A stretch of DNA of 64,000 nucleotides from NCBI GenBank assembly GCA_940671915.1, contig CALNVZ010002100.1, positions 8,770,146 through 8,834,145 of the forward strand. Direction: 5' to 3'. The position numbers and the translations under genes are program-made. The notes under the pieces were generated by a model. It had not been told where the DNA came from. It did no database searches and was given only the letters and a program-made list of their open reading frames with translations. Numbering within the stretch: the stretch's first letter is position 1; each line of letters begins with the position of its first letter. This DNA comes from Paracentrotus lividus. Lineage: Eukaryota > Echinodermata > Echinoidea > Camarodonta > Echinidae. This document shows, piece after piece, positions 33,890 to 45,255 of the stretch.

Positions 33890-35522
33890 GTACTCCCAAT
33901 TGGGCTCTGTGTGAACAATGCATACAACTCTTCATTTAACTCTTGATAAGTCTCCATAACTTGCCGTCACTCGGCACAGCTCTTAACAACTCTTTGCAAC
34001 TCGACGCAAGTCGGGTGAGCTCGCGCAATGTTTAGAATAAAAAAAAAAATATGTCAAGCTCTTGAGGACTCCTGAACGACTCGGTCAAACTCGGAACAAG
34101 TCGAAGTAGACTCGCGAAAACTCGTTAAAGGCTCATCATGGACACTTTGTAGCTCGTGGAAATCAAATAAATTTGCATAAATTTCCATGTACGATTTCAT
34201 GTACGATTCTAGTACGAGGAATCGTATGAAGCTCGTGTTGGAAGTACGAGTCATTGCAAACTTCCACGAGCGCTAACTCGCGTAAACTCGCGGGGAAATT
34301 GTACATTTTTTTTTCAAGATTGCACGTAGTCAAATGCGAATTTAACAGCAATGAGCGAGCAACGAGTAGTACCGAGTATACTGCTCGAGTACGTCTCGAG
34401 TTTGAAAGAGTGTAGGGGAGACCGGGTATGGAAGTTACACGGGTCAGTTGTTACAGTTCTCAGTGTGCTAAGATGGAACAAGAGAGGATGTGCTAACTGG
34501 CATCTATATACAGCCTACACATAGCTGTGATGAACTGCCGGTCGTGAGGTTTCTCCGTTGTTTTATTAAAAAGTAAATCAACAAAAACCATTTTTTACAG
34601 TTCAAAGTAAATTTTTGACAAAAATTGAAATTTGTAATAGCTCTTACAACTGAAGGCACATGACGATAGTCTGGTATTGTAAATATAGTACATGTATGTC
34701 ACCAATATACCCCCTAGCCATGCCCTGTAATTCTGCCTAATGACTGTGCTACAGTTGATTTCTATGTGTAAAATCACCCATGGGGTAGGTTGTTACAACA
34801 ACCTACCCCATGTTGATGTAACAACTTACCCCAATTACATTACATATGTAAAATTACATTTTGTCTCAATTTTCAGGTGTTAATATTTTTATTTTTCTAT
34901 TATTACTTTTGTCTATTCTAGAGCTCTACTTGATCTACTGTTAACGATTTCAAGAAACTGGATAGTTGAAATTTAAGTATGGTATAAGAGATTTACACAT
35001 TGTCAACTTACCCCGTATGTTTACATATTGTAACAATTGACCCCGTATGGTGTAACAACCTACCCCGTATATGGGGTAGGTTGTTACAAAAAAATGTCTT
35101 CACTAATTAAGCTGTAGTTAATTAGTGTTTACATGTTTTCAAGTTTTATATGCCTCAGGTTTTAGCCAACATAATAGGCTAACTACAGACCCAATATGGA
35201 GTGCGTGAGTTCTTTCATTAGAATTATCTGGCCCAAAATGTGAATTTTGTAACGTCCATACCCGGTCTCCTCTATTACGAGTGAAGTCGAGTTAATCCTG
35301 TTCGTCATGAGCTTCATACGCGTATACCTCGATGCGACATAAAATATAGTAGTGGGTGTTCACACTGAGGTGAGTTGAAAATACGAGTCCCTGTGAATTT
35401 AATTCAAGCCCAGTACGAGTAGCATAGAGTTATTAGCGAGCAGTCGAGTTATTGCGAGTTTTCCAGATCTTCATTCGAGTACTCGTACTAGAATCGTATA
35501 TGGATATTTATGCAAATGTATA
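33890..35522. repeat. ACTCG/CGAGT-rich inverted region
   Basis: Many copies of ACTCG on the left and CGAGT on the right. An inverted pair, TTGCATAAATTTCCATGTAC then TCTAGTACGAG at 34165-34217, pairs with ACTCGTACTAGAATCGTATA then TGGATATTTATGCAAA at 35480-35522. GTGTGAACA near 33910 also faces TGTTCACAC near 35369. This looks like an old palindromic element that hosts the 858-bp insertion at 34415-35272. Confidence 0.6.
34415..35272 (+). mobile_element. 858-bp TIR element, copy 1
   Basis: TIRs GGGGAGACCGGGTATGGAAG on the left and the near-complement ending CCCGGTCTCCTC on the right, flanked by TA (34413-34414, 35273-35274). The interior repeats TGGGGTAGGTTGTTACA and its complement many times, including a palindrome centred at about 34795 and another near 35070. 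It has no coding capacity. A second copy in opposite orientation ends at 39680. Confidence 0.88.
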
Positions 35523-36437
35523 TGTTAATTAATTTGAAAAGAAAGTGTATTCATGTTTTGGTTGGATAAAGTAGGAACAATAAATGAAAAATAATATCAG
35601 CATACATGTAAATATTCAATATAAATTGTGAAGAGAATTTAATTCATTCTATCAACAACGCAAGAAATGTGTACTTGACCTCGCCACTCTACAAAGTTTA
35701 AGCTACATAGCTTGTCGGCATGTGCATCTACTTATTGGTATTGTTACACCCCAAAAAACTATTCAATTCCACAGTGAAATAACCTTCATACTCAAATTTC
35801 TCAGCTCTCTTACAAAATTAATTCTGAGAAGTTTCAAGCGCGTTCCACTGTGTGCATGGTGTGAGCAGAATCGGGTACGTTTCTTAATATCGTGAATATA
35901 TGTGTCACTAATTATCAGTACTGTTTTGTATGTAGAACGTGCAGCCCAGCTTGCATGCCCTCATTTGAATAACAAAGTCAAATTGTATATGTTACTCGAC
36001 AAGGGAACGGTAAGCCCCCAGGCCTTATAATCATATTTGAATCTTTTCAATCAACCTACAAAGAATCCTCAGAGATTCCTGAAAATAAGGTGAAAACTTC
36101 AGCGTCATGTCACATTTTCAGCTCAACGCACACCTTTTCCATCTTTTTAATTGAAAATCCCTTTTCAGCTCGATCCGCAATATAGGCCTATTAAACGCAC
36201 ATATTGTACCAACAAAAAGGAGAGAAAAGAATATAAGTCTAAAAAAGAAAAGAACGCTAAAAGAAACCTCATACTACCATAATATAATAGATATCCATAA
36301 ATACATTTTGTTATCTATTGATCTACTTTCTTCCAGACCAAACTTTAAGAGAGAAAGATACTACAATTATAAAAATCTGAGAAATACTATTACGTGTATT
36401 AAAAAGGTGTTCCAGTACATGGGACTCTCCTTTATCT
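35523..36437. other. Intergenic, nothing recognised
   Basis: No exon, RNA gene or transposon end supported. Confidence 0.5.
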
Positions 36438-36444
36438 TTCTCTC

Positions 36445-36511
<67 letters not shown>
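36438..36511. repeat. (CT)n microsatellite
   Basis: About 74 bp of CT dinucleotides with two CCC interruptions. Confidence 0.95.
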
Positions 36512-36518
<7 letters not shown>

Positions 36519-36841
36519 TTATTTTGAAAATACATGTTCAAAATATCGAGTCGCTCCAAAAATTTACGAATAAATTGAAATCAACGTTGGATTAAAAGCA
36601 TGATCTCTGTATTCTTTCTTTTTGGATATATTGAAGTGATTCAAGTGATTCTTGAGGTCACTCCAAAAAAAGTAGTAATTCAGTTCATTGAAAATAATTG
36701 TATTTTGATAACTTCATACATTTTGCCAATAGCGTACACGAGTATGTGTGTATGTGTGTGTGTGTGAATATTCTATTTCTAAATAAGCTTTAAGTCAAGA
36801 TGCTTGAAACTTGAAATAACTTTGTATTTCAAATCAGCATT

Positions 36842-36982
36842 GGTGGATCCAGGTTTTTAAATTGGGGAGCACGTCTGAATTATAGGGGGCGCCGCCAAAA
36901 TTGTCTGATTTTAAAATGTAAAGTCAATGAGTGGTTTTTAAATTGTAGGGGGTGCGTCCCCTGAGCCCCAGCCTGGATCCGC
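36842..36982. mobile_element. Small MITE with GGATCCAGG ends
   Basis: A 141-bp segment starting GGTGGATCCAGGTTTTTAAA and ending CAGCCTGGATCCGC. Inside, G-rich GGGGGCGCCGCC and GGGGGTGCGTCCCC sit near the ends. The termini resemble those of the CAGGSGCGKATCCAGG elements, so it is probably a small member. Confidence 0.6.
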
Positions 36983-37118
36983 AAACTGATTAGCGAATTG
37001 GTATTAAACTGTGAAGTACCGAGGACAGGTCTCTGGTTTGTCGAACGCTTAAAATATCTTATGAGGATATTGGTACACGTCCTTCAACATTTATCCTACC
37101 CTGCCTCAAATTTGTGGG

Positions 37119-37155
<37 letters not shown>

Positions 37156-38447
37156 GTGACACTAATAGAAATTAATCATATTCATAATTCTAATTATCAT
37201 TTGATCAATGTGCATTCGAACTTTATGAATCTGCGTATCTGACTGTTCTTCTTTTTGATCAAAACCACTTAATGTTGGTTTTGAATATTATTTTGGAATT
37301 TATATTTTGGTTCGATGTTAAGCTGACATCTCAAGTGTAGGAAACGCAACACTCAGTCATTTTATTGAACAGATCGTCCTGTATCGAATATTTCAAATAT
37401 TATCTCATCATTTTCTTCTTACGATTTGTATAACCCTTTATGTTGGTTTTACCAATATAAAAAAGTTATTCTTTCTTTTTTGATGACTTGGATGCGATTG
37501 TCGTAGAATTTACTTTATACAATCTATAACAAAGATCACATCCCTAGCTTTTCTGGAACATATGGTGACCAGTCAATCGAGAGAGCTAATGTAAATTGTA
37601 GATCGTTTCGAGAATGTTGGTAAACTTTTCTAAGAGAATATATTGAAAAATAAAATAAAGCATACGTGGTGTCAGTAGAGTCGCCATTAATTCTGATGTA
37701 AGTATACAAATGGGATTTTATTTTCTTTTATTAACGGGTGGGATAAATAAAACTTCATAAAGATTGCTGTATTAGTTAAACCGGAACAAATCTTGTTGTT
37801 TCCTGTGAAATATAAATATTTTTTACATTTTCACCTTGATAATTACGTCAATATATTTTTTAAAACGACATTCTAGCAACAAAGTGACGATACATGAAAA
37901 TATAGCAGTTCACCAGGGTAACACATGTAAGTCCACCTCGGGCGTTATTCCGCCTTTATGATACATCCATCAATAGTGAACTAATTTACGTAGATATAAG
38001 CTGCAAGGCATATATTTCATTCATACTCTGCCAAGGAAATTAAAGTGCTTTTAATATCATAAATTATTGCAAATTGTCCATTCTAATATCAAGATCACGA
38101 TATCTCAAAAGAACATGAGGATAGGTATGCTGTCCAGTGAAACTAATGCTTACTGCGTGATCCTGGGTGCAGGACCAAAAGCAAATTCTTTATTGATCTT
38201 ACAAAATCCATTTAATGATAATCCTTAGAGCTGTGAAAGTGGGCTTTTACATTTTTTTTTTTTTTTTGAAAAAAATCAATTTCAAAATATTGGCAACCAT
38301 TATGTGTGTTTTTACAATTCATCCCCATTTTTTGTACTCCTGCATTTTTTTTCTTCAATTATCAAAGCCCCATTCCTCCGATCCCCTTCCCTCCCATTTC
38401 ATATTTTACATACTTACCCAACCGTGCCCATCAAATGGGCCATTTTG
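36983..38447. other. Intergenic with poly(T)
   Basis: A 32-T tract at 37121-37152; otherwise AT-rich sequence without recognisable genes. Pyrimidine-rich sequence precedes the assembly gap. Confidence 0.5.
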
Positions 38448-38916
38448 NNNNNNNNNNNNNNNNNNNNNNNNNNNNNNNNNNNNNNNNNNNNNNNNNNNNN
38501 NNNNNNNNNNNNNNNNNNNNNNNNNNNNNNNNNNNNNNNNNNNNNNNNNNNNNNNNNNNNNNNNNNNNNNNNNNNNNNNNNNNNNNNNNNNNNNNNNNNN
38601 NNNNNNNNNNNNNNNNNNNNNNNNNNNNNNNNNNNNNNNNNNNNNNNNNNNNNNNNNNNNNNNNNNNNNNNNNNNNNNNNNNNNNNNNNNNNNNNNNNNN
38701 NNNNNNNNNNNNNNNNNNNNNNNNNNNNNNNNNNNNNNNNNNNNNNNNNNNNNNNNNNNNNNNNNNNNNNNNNNNNNNNNNNNNNNNNNNNNNNNNNNNN
38801 NNNNNNNNNNNNNNNNNNNNNNNNNNNNNNNNNNNNNNNNNNNNNNNNNNNNNNNNNNNNNNNNNNNNNNNNNNNNNNNNNNNNNNNNNNNNNNNNNNNN
38901 NNNNNNNNNNNNNNNN
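38448..38916. other. Assembly gap (469 N)
   Basis: Unresolved bases. Reading frames that pass through the N run are meaningless. Alignment of the inverted TIR element on its right side with the copy at 34415 predicts that about the last 95 bp of that element lie within the gap. Confidence 1.
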
Positions 38917-39680
38917 CTATTATGTTGGCTAAAACCTGAGGCATATAAAACTTGAAAACATGTAAACACTAATGAACTACAGCTTAATTAGTGAAGACAT
39001 TTTTTTTGTAACAACCTACCCCATATACGTGGTAGGTTGTTACACCATAGGGGGTCAATTGTTACAATATGTAAACATACGGGGTAAGTTGACAATGTGT
39101 AAATCTCTTATACCATACTTTAATTTCAACTTTCCAGTTTGTTGACATCGTTAACAGTAGATCAAGTAGAGCTCTAGAATAGACAAAAGTAATAATAGAA
39201 AAATAAAAATATTAACACCTGAAAATTGAGACAAAATGTAATTTTACATACGTAATGTAATTGGGGTAAGTTGTTACATCAACATGGGGTAGGTTGTTGT
39301 AACAACCTACCCCATGGGTGATTTTACACACATAACTCAACTGTAGCACAGTCATTAGGCAGGATTACAGGGCATGGCTAGGGGGTATATTAGTGACATA
39401 ATTGTACTATATTTACAATACCAGACTATCATCATGTGCCTTAAGTTGTAAGAGCTATTACAAATTTCAATTTTCGTCAAAAATTTACTTTGAACTGTAA
39501 AAAATGGTTTTTGTTGATTTACTTTTTAACAAAATAACGGAGAAACCTCACGACCGGCAGTTCATCACAGCTATGTGTATGCTGTATATAGATGCCAGTT
39601 AGCACATCCTCTCTTGTTCCATCTTAGCACACTGAGAACTGTAACAACTGACCCGTGTAACTTCCATACCCGGTCTCCCC
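38917..39680 (-). mobile_element. 858-bp TIR element, copy 2, cut by gap
   Basis: Reverse complement of 34415-35178 with high identity. It starts at the gap edge (CTATTATGTTGGCTAAAACC) and ends CCATACCCGGTCTCCCC followed by TA. It shares the GGGGTAGGTTGTTACA words and the ACGACCGGCAGTTCATCACA segment. The missing outer end should be inside the N run. Confidence 0.9.
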
Positions 39681-39682
39681 TA

Positions 39683-39884
39683 CATATATATATATATACC
39701 AACAAAAACTCACTTAACAAAAGAACCGAACTAGTATCAAAATGCAGACACCACCCAATCCGACCAGAGAGAAAACCACCCAACCGTGAAATCGAACCAC
39801 CGCACCGCACAACCAACATAGTCACTCCGCCTGACGATCGCCCAAGGAGAGGGTGTGAAACCTCAGGTAGCGGAAAGCACTAAA

Positions 39885-39958
<74 letters not shown>
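39683..39958. repeat. (TA)n tracts around a 200-bp island
   Basis: A short TA tract (39684-39698) and a long one (39890-39958, about 34 TA) flank about 190 bp of unusually C/A-rich sequence (ACCACCCAACC, CACCGCACCGCACAACC). The island's origin is unknown; its reading frames have no recognised motif. Confidence 0.7.
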
Positions 39959-39961
<3 letters not shown>

Positions 39962-40000
39962 TGGTGGCCAAAATTATTAGAACACGTGAACCTACACAAA
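39959..40000 (+). mobile_element. Tc1-like transposon left end
   Basis: CAGTGGTGGCCAAAATTATT then AGAACAC, directly after TA, matches the form of Tc1-family inverted repeats (CAGTGGTGGCCAAAA...). No matching right end was found in the window, and no transposase frame follows, so it is a truncated or decayed copy. How far it extends right is unknown. Confidence 0.6.
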
Positions 40001-40962
40001 GTCTATGGGATTATCAATGCCCTAGTTCATTTGCCGAAATCAAATTAAAGATGTATTTTGTGTGACATGAGCTTTCATAAATTTTTAGCATAGGGTCTTA
40101 CGTATATGTTGATACCAAATTTATATAGTTTCGACCATCTGGTAATGCGCAGCATTAAAAATAGTTGCGCTATGCGCTTTTGGTTTCCCCATAGACTTGT
40201 GTGTTAAACATTTAGTCCAAACGCAAAAAAGTAAAATGCCAATTACATATGCCGATTGCTCAAAAAGTATTTGAGGTAAAAGTATGAAACTTAGCAGGCT
40301 TATTTATTTTAATATACCTCAAATACATGCTAAGTTTCAGAAAATTTGGTAAAATAGGGAGGGTGGATTCGCCCCCATGCTTTGTGGTGAGATGACCAAA
40401 ATCACTAAGCCCATTGAAAGTTAAGACTATTTTTTTTTTATTTAATGAAGACACTCCTTGTAATGGTCATGAGCAATTCAAATATGTTAAAATATCAAGG
40501 GTAATTGAAAGGGGGACTTAAATAGAGGCACTTAATTAAAAATTTGGGGCCCTTCCAAAGTAATTTTAAAAATCCCCACTTAAGATGTAACTACTTCACC
40601 CTGTAACTACTTCACCCTACTTCACCCTATGAATGCCATTTTTGACATCCTCAGGAAATTTCCTTTTAGAATATATATACTTTTGTAGGGAGAGGCTTAA
40701 AATGTTTTACGTTATGATACTTTGATCCTGAAAGGGGCAAGATTTTTAGATTTTCAATTGGTGGTGTAACATAAAAAAGGGCGACTTGGGGGCGAGTTCC
40801 CAACGCATGGCTTTGTTATTTAATTTTTAAAGCATACTGATGATATTCGGAGACATTCCAACCATTTTAAAGGTATTTAAATGGTCAACTGAGTGAAAAT
40901 TACTATAATCATTAAATATGCTTTGGTGTTTCGAATGAATTTGGCGCTCCAACGTGTATATG
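40001..40962. other. Possible transposon interior, no genes
   Basis: Contains a partial inverted pair: TTTGAGGTAAAAGTATGAAACTTAGCA (40271 on) and TACCTCAAATACATGCTAAGTTTC (40314 on). Otherwise nothing recognisable. It may belong to the Tc1-like element on its left. Confidence 0.4.
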
Positions 40963-40963
40963 C

Positions 40964-40995
<32 letters not shown>

Positions 40996-41040
40996 TGTGC
41001 GGTGTGTGGTGTGTGTGTGTGTGCGAAGGTGTGTGTGTGT
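40963..41040. repeat. (GT)n microsatellite
   Basis: About 78 bp of GT dinucleotides with a few interruptions (GGGTGTGTGCGGTGTG). Confidence 0.95.
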
Positions 41041-42279
41041 TGTAATAGATTTTTAAAAACATTTAGTATTTTTATGAGCTTTATTCTGTATTGAATTAAG
41101 TCTTTATTTATTTTATATATTCATTATTTTTACTAAACCCTATGTTCTACTTCAGCGTAGCATGAATGAATATCAGTCGGTCGTTTTAAACATCATAAAA
41201 TGTTTTAAAACATATATTTACATCTCCAATTTGCTGTCTGCCTCTGATTTTAACGTCGGCCTGAAGCATCGGTGAAAATAAACATTCTTAATTCATAATT
41301 TTGGCGGCTCACATATTTGCAATATAAACTCGGAGACATACATAAAACACGAATAGAAGATAAATAAGAGGGGCTTATTCTTTGAATATGGATTCCTTGC
41401 CTTCAAGGTGTAAAAGTATGTGAAAAGAAACGCCCACTCCACCAAAGGGTAGGATTTCATTAAGGGGGGAAAAAGACATTTTGGTTTATTAGAATCCATT
41501 CAGTTCGATAAAACATCACGAATTTAGGCAGAAGATTGTGGGAGCCGGGTAGAAACGGTGGTGGAAGTATAGTAAAGGAAACACGCCTGGCACTAAGTTT
41601 CAGAAAGCTAGGGAGTTTCATTAGGCAAGGAGAATGGACTGACTTATGAAAATCAACATATCAACCTATATGAACACGGCAAAACTACAAATAAATAAAC
41701 TTTTTTTTGTATAAAGCAAAGTGCATTTGCATGTAAAAAGAGATATGTTTTCATAATTTTCCAAAGGATGGGTTTCCTTTTAAGTCTCTGCGATGAAATT
41801 ATAAAATAAGTTATCCTTACTCAAACCCCTCGCATCTCTGTTCCACTCCTATAAATAGTTTTAAACAAGATTTGTTGTGCGGAAGGAATAATGAGCCAGT
41901 GGTTTTGCCCTCCAAGATTTCGATGCGCAAATGGCGCCTAAAAAGTGAAACACCAAACCATTACGAACGCAAAACACTGCTTAATTGCGATTTTACGCAC
42001 ATTAAAAGAAGACGTGTCACTTTTACGCGAATTGAATGAACTCAGATGGAGGGGTAGTAAGCAATACCGAAGTTCACATGTGAGGCGCTCTTGTGAAAAA
42101 ATAGGGGAAGCATCGAAAAAAAAAAACCAGAGAGAGCTAATATTTAGAAGGATATAAACGCTTAATGGATGAAAAAAGCAAAGTAACCGTAAAAGGATCG
42201 TTCACAGCATTGTGTCACAATTCCTGTTACAATTAACAAAGGGAGATCTTATTCCGGTGAGAGCTAAACGTTCTCTCTT
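41041..42279. other. Intergenic, upstream of candidate promoter
   Basis: No exon or RNA gene identified. The last few hundred bases could be regulatory DNA for the candidate gene starting near 42310, but no factor site can be named with confidence. Confidence 0.45.
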
Positions 42280-42286
42280 TATAAAA
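42280..42286 (+). promoter_or_regulatory. Candidate TATA box
   Basis: TATAAAA within CTCTCTTTATAAAAGTCTCG, a good TATA context with GC-richer sequence after it. A start site near 42310 would give a leader of about 470 nt before the strong-context ATG at 42778. Such matches occur by chance in AT-rich DNA; its value depends on the exon downstream. Confidence 0.4.
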
Positions 42287-42777
42287 GTCTCGCCCCAACT
42301 CGCCAAGATCATAGTAACGAATTACTTGATTAAGAAGACGTCGTGGACCAGCACTCATCGCAGATGCACTGTATTAACTCGAGCTAAATAATGTAAACCC
42401 ACCATGTCCCATCGCGTATAGAGCAATATTCCTGCGGTTACTTAAGAAGAGACAGCAAGTACGTTATATATTGTCATCAATACCTGACAGTGCATGAACC
42501 TGTTGAATACTTCTTCAACATTTTCGCTCGTCGGATACTTTCAAGATCTATTGGCAGATGTTATCTAGAGTAATATAGAACGTGATCAAATACATCAACG
42601 TATCCAGGTGTTTGGTACAACTTTTATGGAAAGCAAAATTTAATATTTGAATTATATGTTTTTATCATTTTTGTGTTCGGTTACGTTGGAACAGACATAT
42701 TTTTATGCGCACTTTGGCGAGTGGCTAGAGGCCGTTTGACTCTTGTTCGAAGTTCCAACAAACTTGTTTTTACCGCC

Positions 42778-42862
42778 ATGGAGGCAACGAGACAGTGTTG
42801 GGTATTGGTGGTGTGCATCGTATTATCAATGTGCCTTATTACAACCAGTGCCACAGTCTTTG
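42778..42862 (+). CDS. Candidate first exon, secreted protein
   Basis: ATG in a near-ideal context (ACCGCCATGG) opens MEATRQCWVLVVCIVLSMCL, then ITTSATVF plus one base, and a GTAAGA donor. The residues form a short N-region, a hydrophobic core of about 13 (WVLVVCIVLSMCLI) and a small-residue region with a likely signal-peptidase site after TTSA. The exon ends in phase 1, the common phase after signal-peptide exons. It therefore looks like the start of a secreted or membrane protein. The product cannot be named. One possible, weak second exon is 44364-44434. Confidence 0.5.
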
Positions 42863-43052
42863 GTAAGACCATATTCATTTGTAATTTTTTTTTGAAATAT
42901 TACTGCCATTTACTTTCCTTCTTTAATAGTTTTTCCATAGCGAAATCAATGATTTCTGGGATTAATATCTCGGTTCATGAGCCTTACCCATCTCCTTTTT
43001 CTTTTCATTTTTGTCACCGTCTCTATTCATCTCTGTGTTTGTATTTACTTTA

Positions 43053-43431
43053 CACTGTAAAAAAATGAGTAAAATCTTACCCAATACTGAGCAAAAAGGT
43101 AACTCGCGTGAAATTGAGTAAAAAATATTACTCATGCAGTAGAGCCAAATGTTACTCAGAAAAGAGTAACTTTTAGTCATCTATGTATCATTCCTAGCTT
43201 CGAAAGGAGTAAACAATTAGCTTACTCATTTTCTTGCGAGTTACCTTTTTACTAGCTCTGTTAAGCGTAAACAAAATTTACTCCGTTGGGACTAAAGCAT
43301 AATTATGTTTACTCATTTTCTTGCGCGTTATCTTTTTACTAGCTCTGTTAAGCGTAAACAAAATTTACTCCGTTGGGAGTAAAGCATTAGTTTACTCATT
43401 TTCTTGCGAGTTACCTTTTTTTTTTACAGTG
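43053..43431. mobile_element. TA-flanked CACTGTAAAAAA MITE
   Basis: A 379-bp element starting CACTGTAAAAAAATGAGTAA and ending TTTTTTTTTTACAGTG, with TA on both sides. Internal GAGTAA/TTACTC words are frequent. An 83-87-bp unit starting ACTCATTTTCTTGCG is present at 43224, 43311 and partly at 43394. It shares CACTG ends and TA flanks with the 2.8-kb element at 23414. It would lie in the first intron of the candidate gene at 42778. Confidence 0.85.
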
Positions 43432-45255
43432 TATGTATATTAAATTAGTGATATTTCTTCCCCCCAAAGTATGTTATTATTTATAGACTTAATTATATTC
43501 ATACATGCTTTTTCTTATTTCTTTGCTATTTTGACCCTGTATCCTCTCCTTATTCCTTATTCCCTTTCAGTTCCTCCTCGCCATTCCTTTATCTAATTCC
43601 CTCTTTATGTCGCTCGATGTCTTTTCCCCCACTCTCTTCATTATTTCTTCACCCCCCCCCCCTATACATTTTTTTTGGGGGGGGGGGCGTTATGTTTTGC
43701 CTCTTTCTCATCAAGGGGATTTAAATTGATATGACATGAATTTAAGTAATCATGTGAAGTTACAACGATTAAAATAATTAAACAAAACATATTGTAATAT
43801 TATTATATTTATAAGCGAAATATTTTCTTATTTTAATTGTTTGATGTTGTCTTATACTTAAATTACTCAAAGAGTGCCCCTATTGTTAATTTCACCATGA
43901 TTTTAAAAGTCATATTAGACCATTATATTCCTAAATCCTAAATAAATACAAGCGGAAATAATGTAGAATCTGCATAATACCGATTAAGCATTGCGAGGAA
44001 TTCTTCGAATTTTAAATTGATTGGATTATTTTTTACGGATTCTTCGAGTATAATCATTTTCATTAAAAAAAAAATCATTTTCTCTATTTTCCATAATCAA
44101 ACCGTAAAAAAACGCTTTATAATAAATTAGGTCAGCGATTATACGGATATCAATACTTGTCGGTAAATAGACATTAAAACGGAAACCCATCAAAGGAAAA
44201 GTAAAATTGATGAAAAGACTAATTTGTTTATTTGAGAAGAAATAATCTTGCTCCAAGGTTAATATATCATAACCCATATCTTCCGAGTGTTTAAATCCAC
44301 CCCCCCCCCCCAAAAAAAAGGTTTTTAGTTCAAAACTTTGATTATTGATTTATTGTTGTTCAGGTCATGAGATTGAAATTGGGAAGACACTGTCTACAGG
44401 TGCTTTGGAAAAGATTGAGAACTGTTCACCTTAGCAATACTGTGTGCTGTGGTGTGGATTTTATTTATTTATTTTTTAATTTTTTTTTTTTTTTTTTGGT
44501 TTGAAATTATAAACAGAGATTGTGTCGGTTTAAATAATCAAAGATCATTTTTACAATAGGATACGGCAGTTGCAAGCAATTCCGCAAAGACCTTCTACGG
44601 ACCAAAACGAAATGGACAATTTACACATCAATCGAAAGCTAATAAACTACATTATACAAAAGAAAATAATAGCTTTAAGCATTTTTATTGACTGCCCGGG
44701 TAGTATTTCTTTCCGAAACACACGAAATCAGAAGCTTTTGGACTGTTGTTTCCCCATGCCAAACACGTCTGAATTGCTGCCTGGGTAAAAAAAAAAAAAA
44801 GTAAGATGATGTGAAATGCCAGTACCGTCTGGGGAGCTCGATTAAACAAGATGCATGTGCATTATTAGTTTTCCTTGAGAAAGTTTCGATTCGACAACGG
44901 TATGCCTACCAGTTAATTAAGTTGTTTAAATTCATGATAGATTTTTATTTTCTAGTAATTGACCTGTGATTAATAATTGAACTGGAATATTTGATATGTT
45001 TAACGTCCACGTCATGAAATTAGAGTTTCAATGTCAATATAAAGTAGGTTGGGGAAAAGGGGGACTGCTAAAAAGCTTGGATAAAGCTTTGTATAATCAT
45101 ACAAAACAATATGAGGGAAAGAAGTGACATGGAAAAGAGACATGGACAGCAGCGCTTGTACCTCTACACAAACTAACATACCGACAAAAATACGTATTTG
45201 AATTAAGAACAGTTAGTACATGTATCACGTGAAATCAAAATGAGAATTTTGGGTA
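43432..45255. other. Possible intron, no firm exon
   Basis: C-tract (43651-43661) and G-tract (43677-43687) form a potential hairpin around TATACATTTTTTTT. A C-tract at 44299-44310 and a T-rich run at 44460-44500 follow. The segment 44364-44434 is discussed as a weak candidate exon. Nothing else is recognised. Confidence 0.45.

Noticed and set aside
38215-38969. Open frames of 176-246 residues around 38.4-38.9 kb
   Set aside because: They run through the 469-N assembly gap and carry no information.
39571-39883. Overlapping frames of about 84-102 residues on both strands
   Set aside because: They straddle the end of the 858-bp element and the C/A-rich island, and neither has a recognisable motif.
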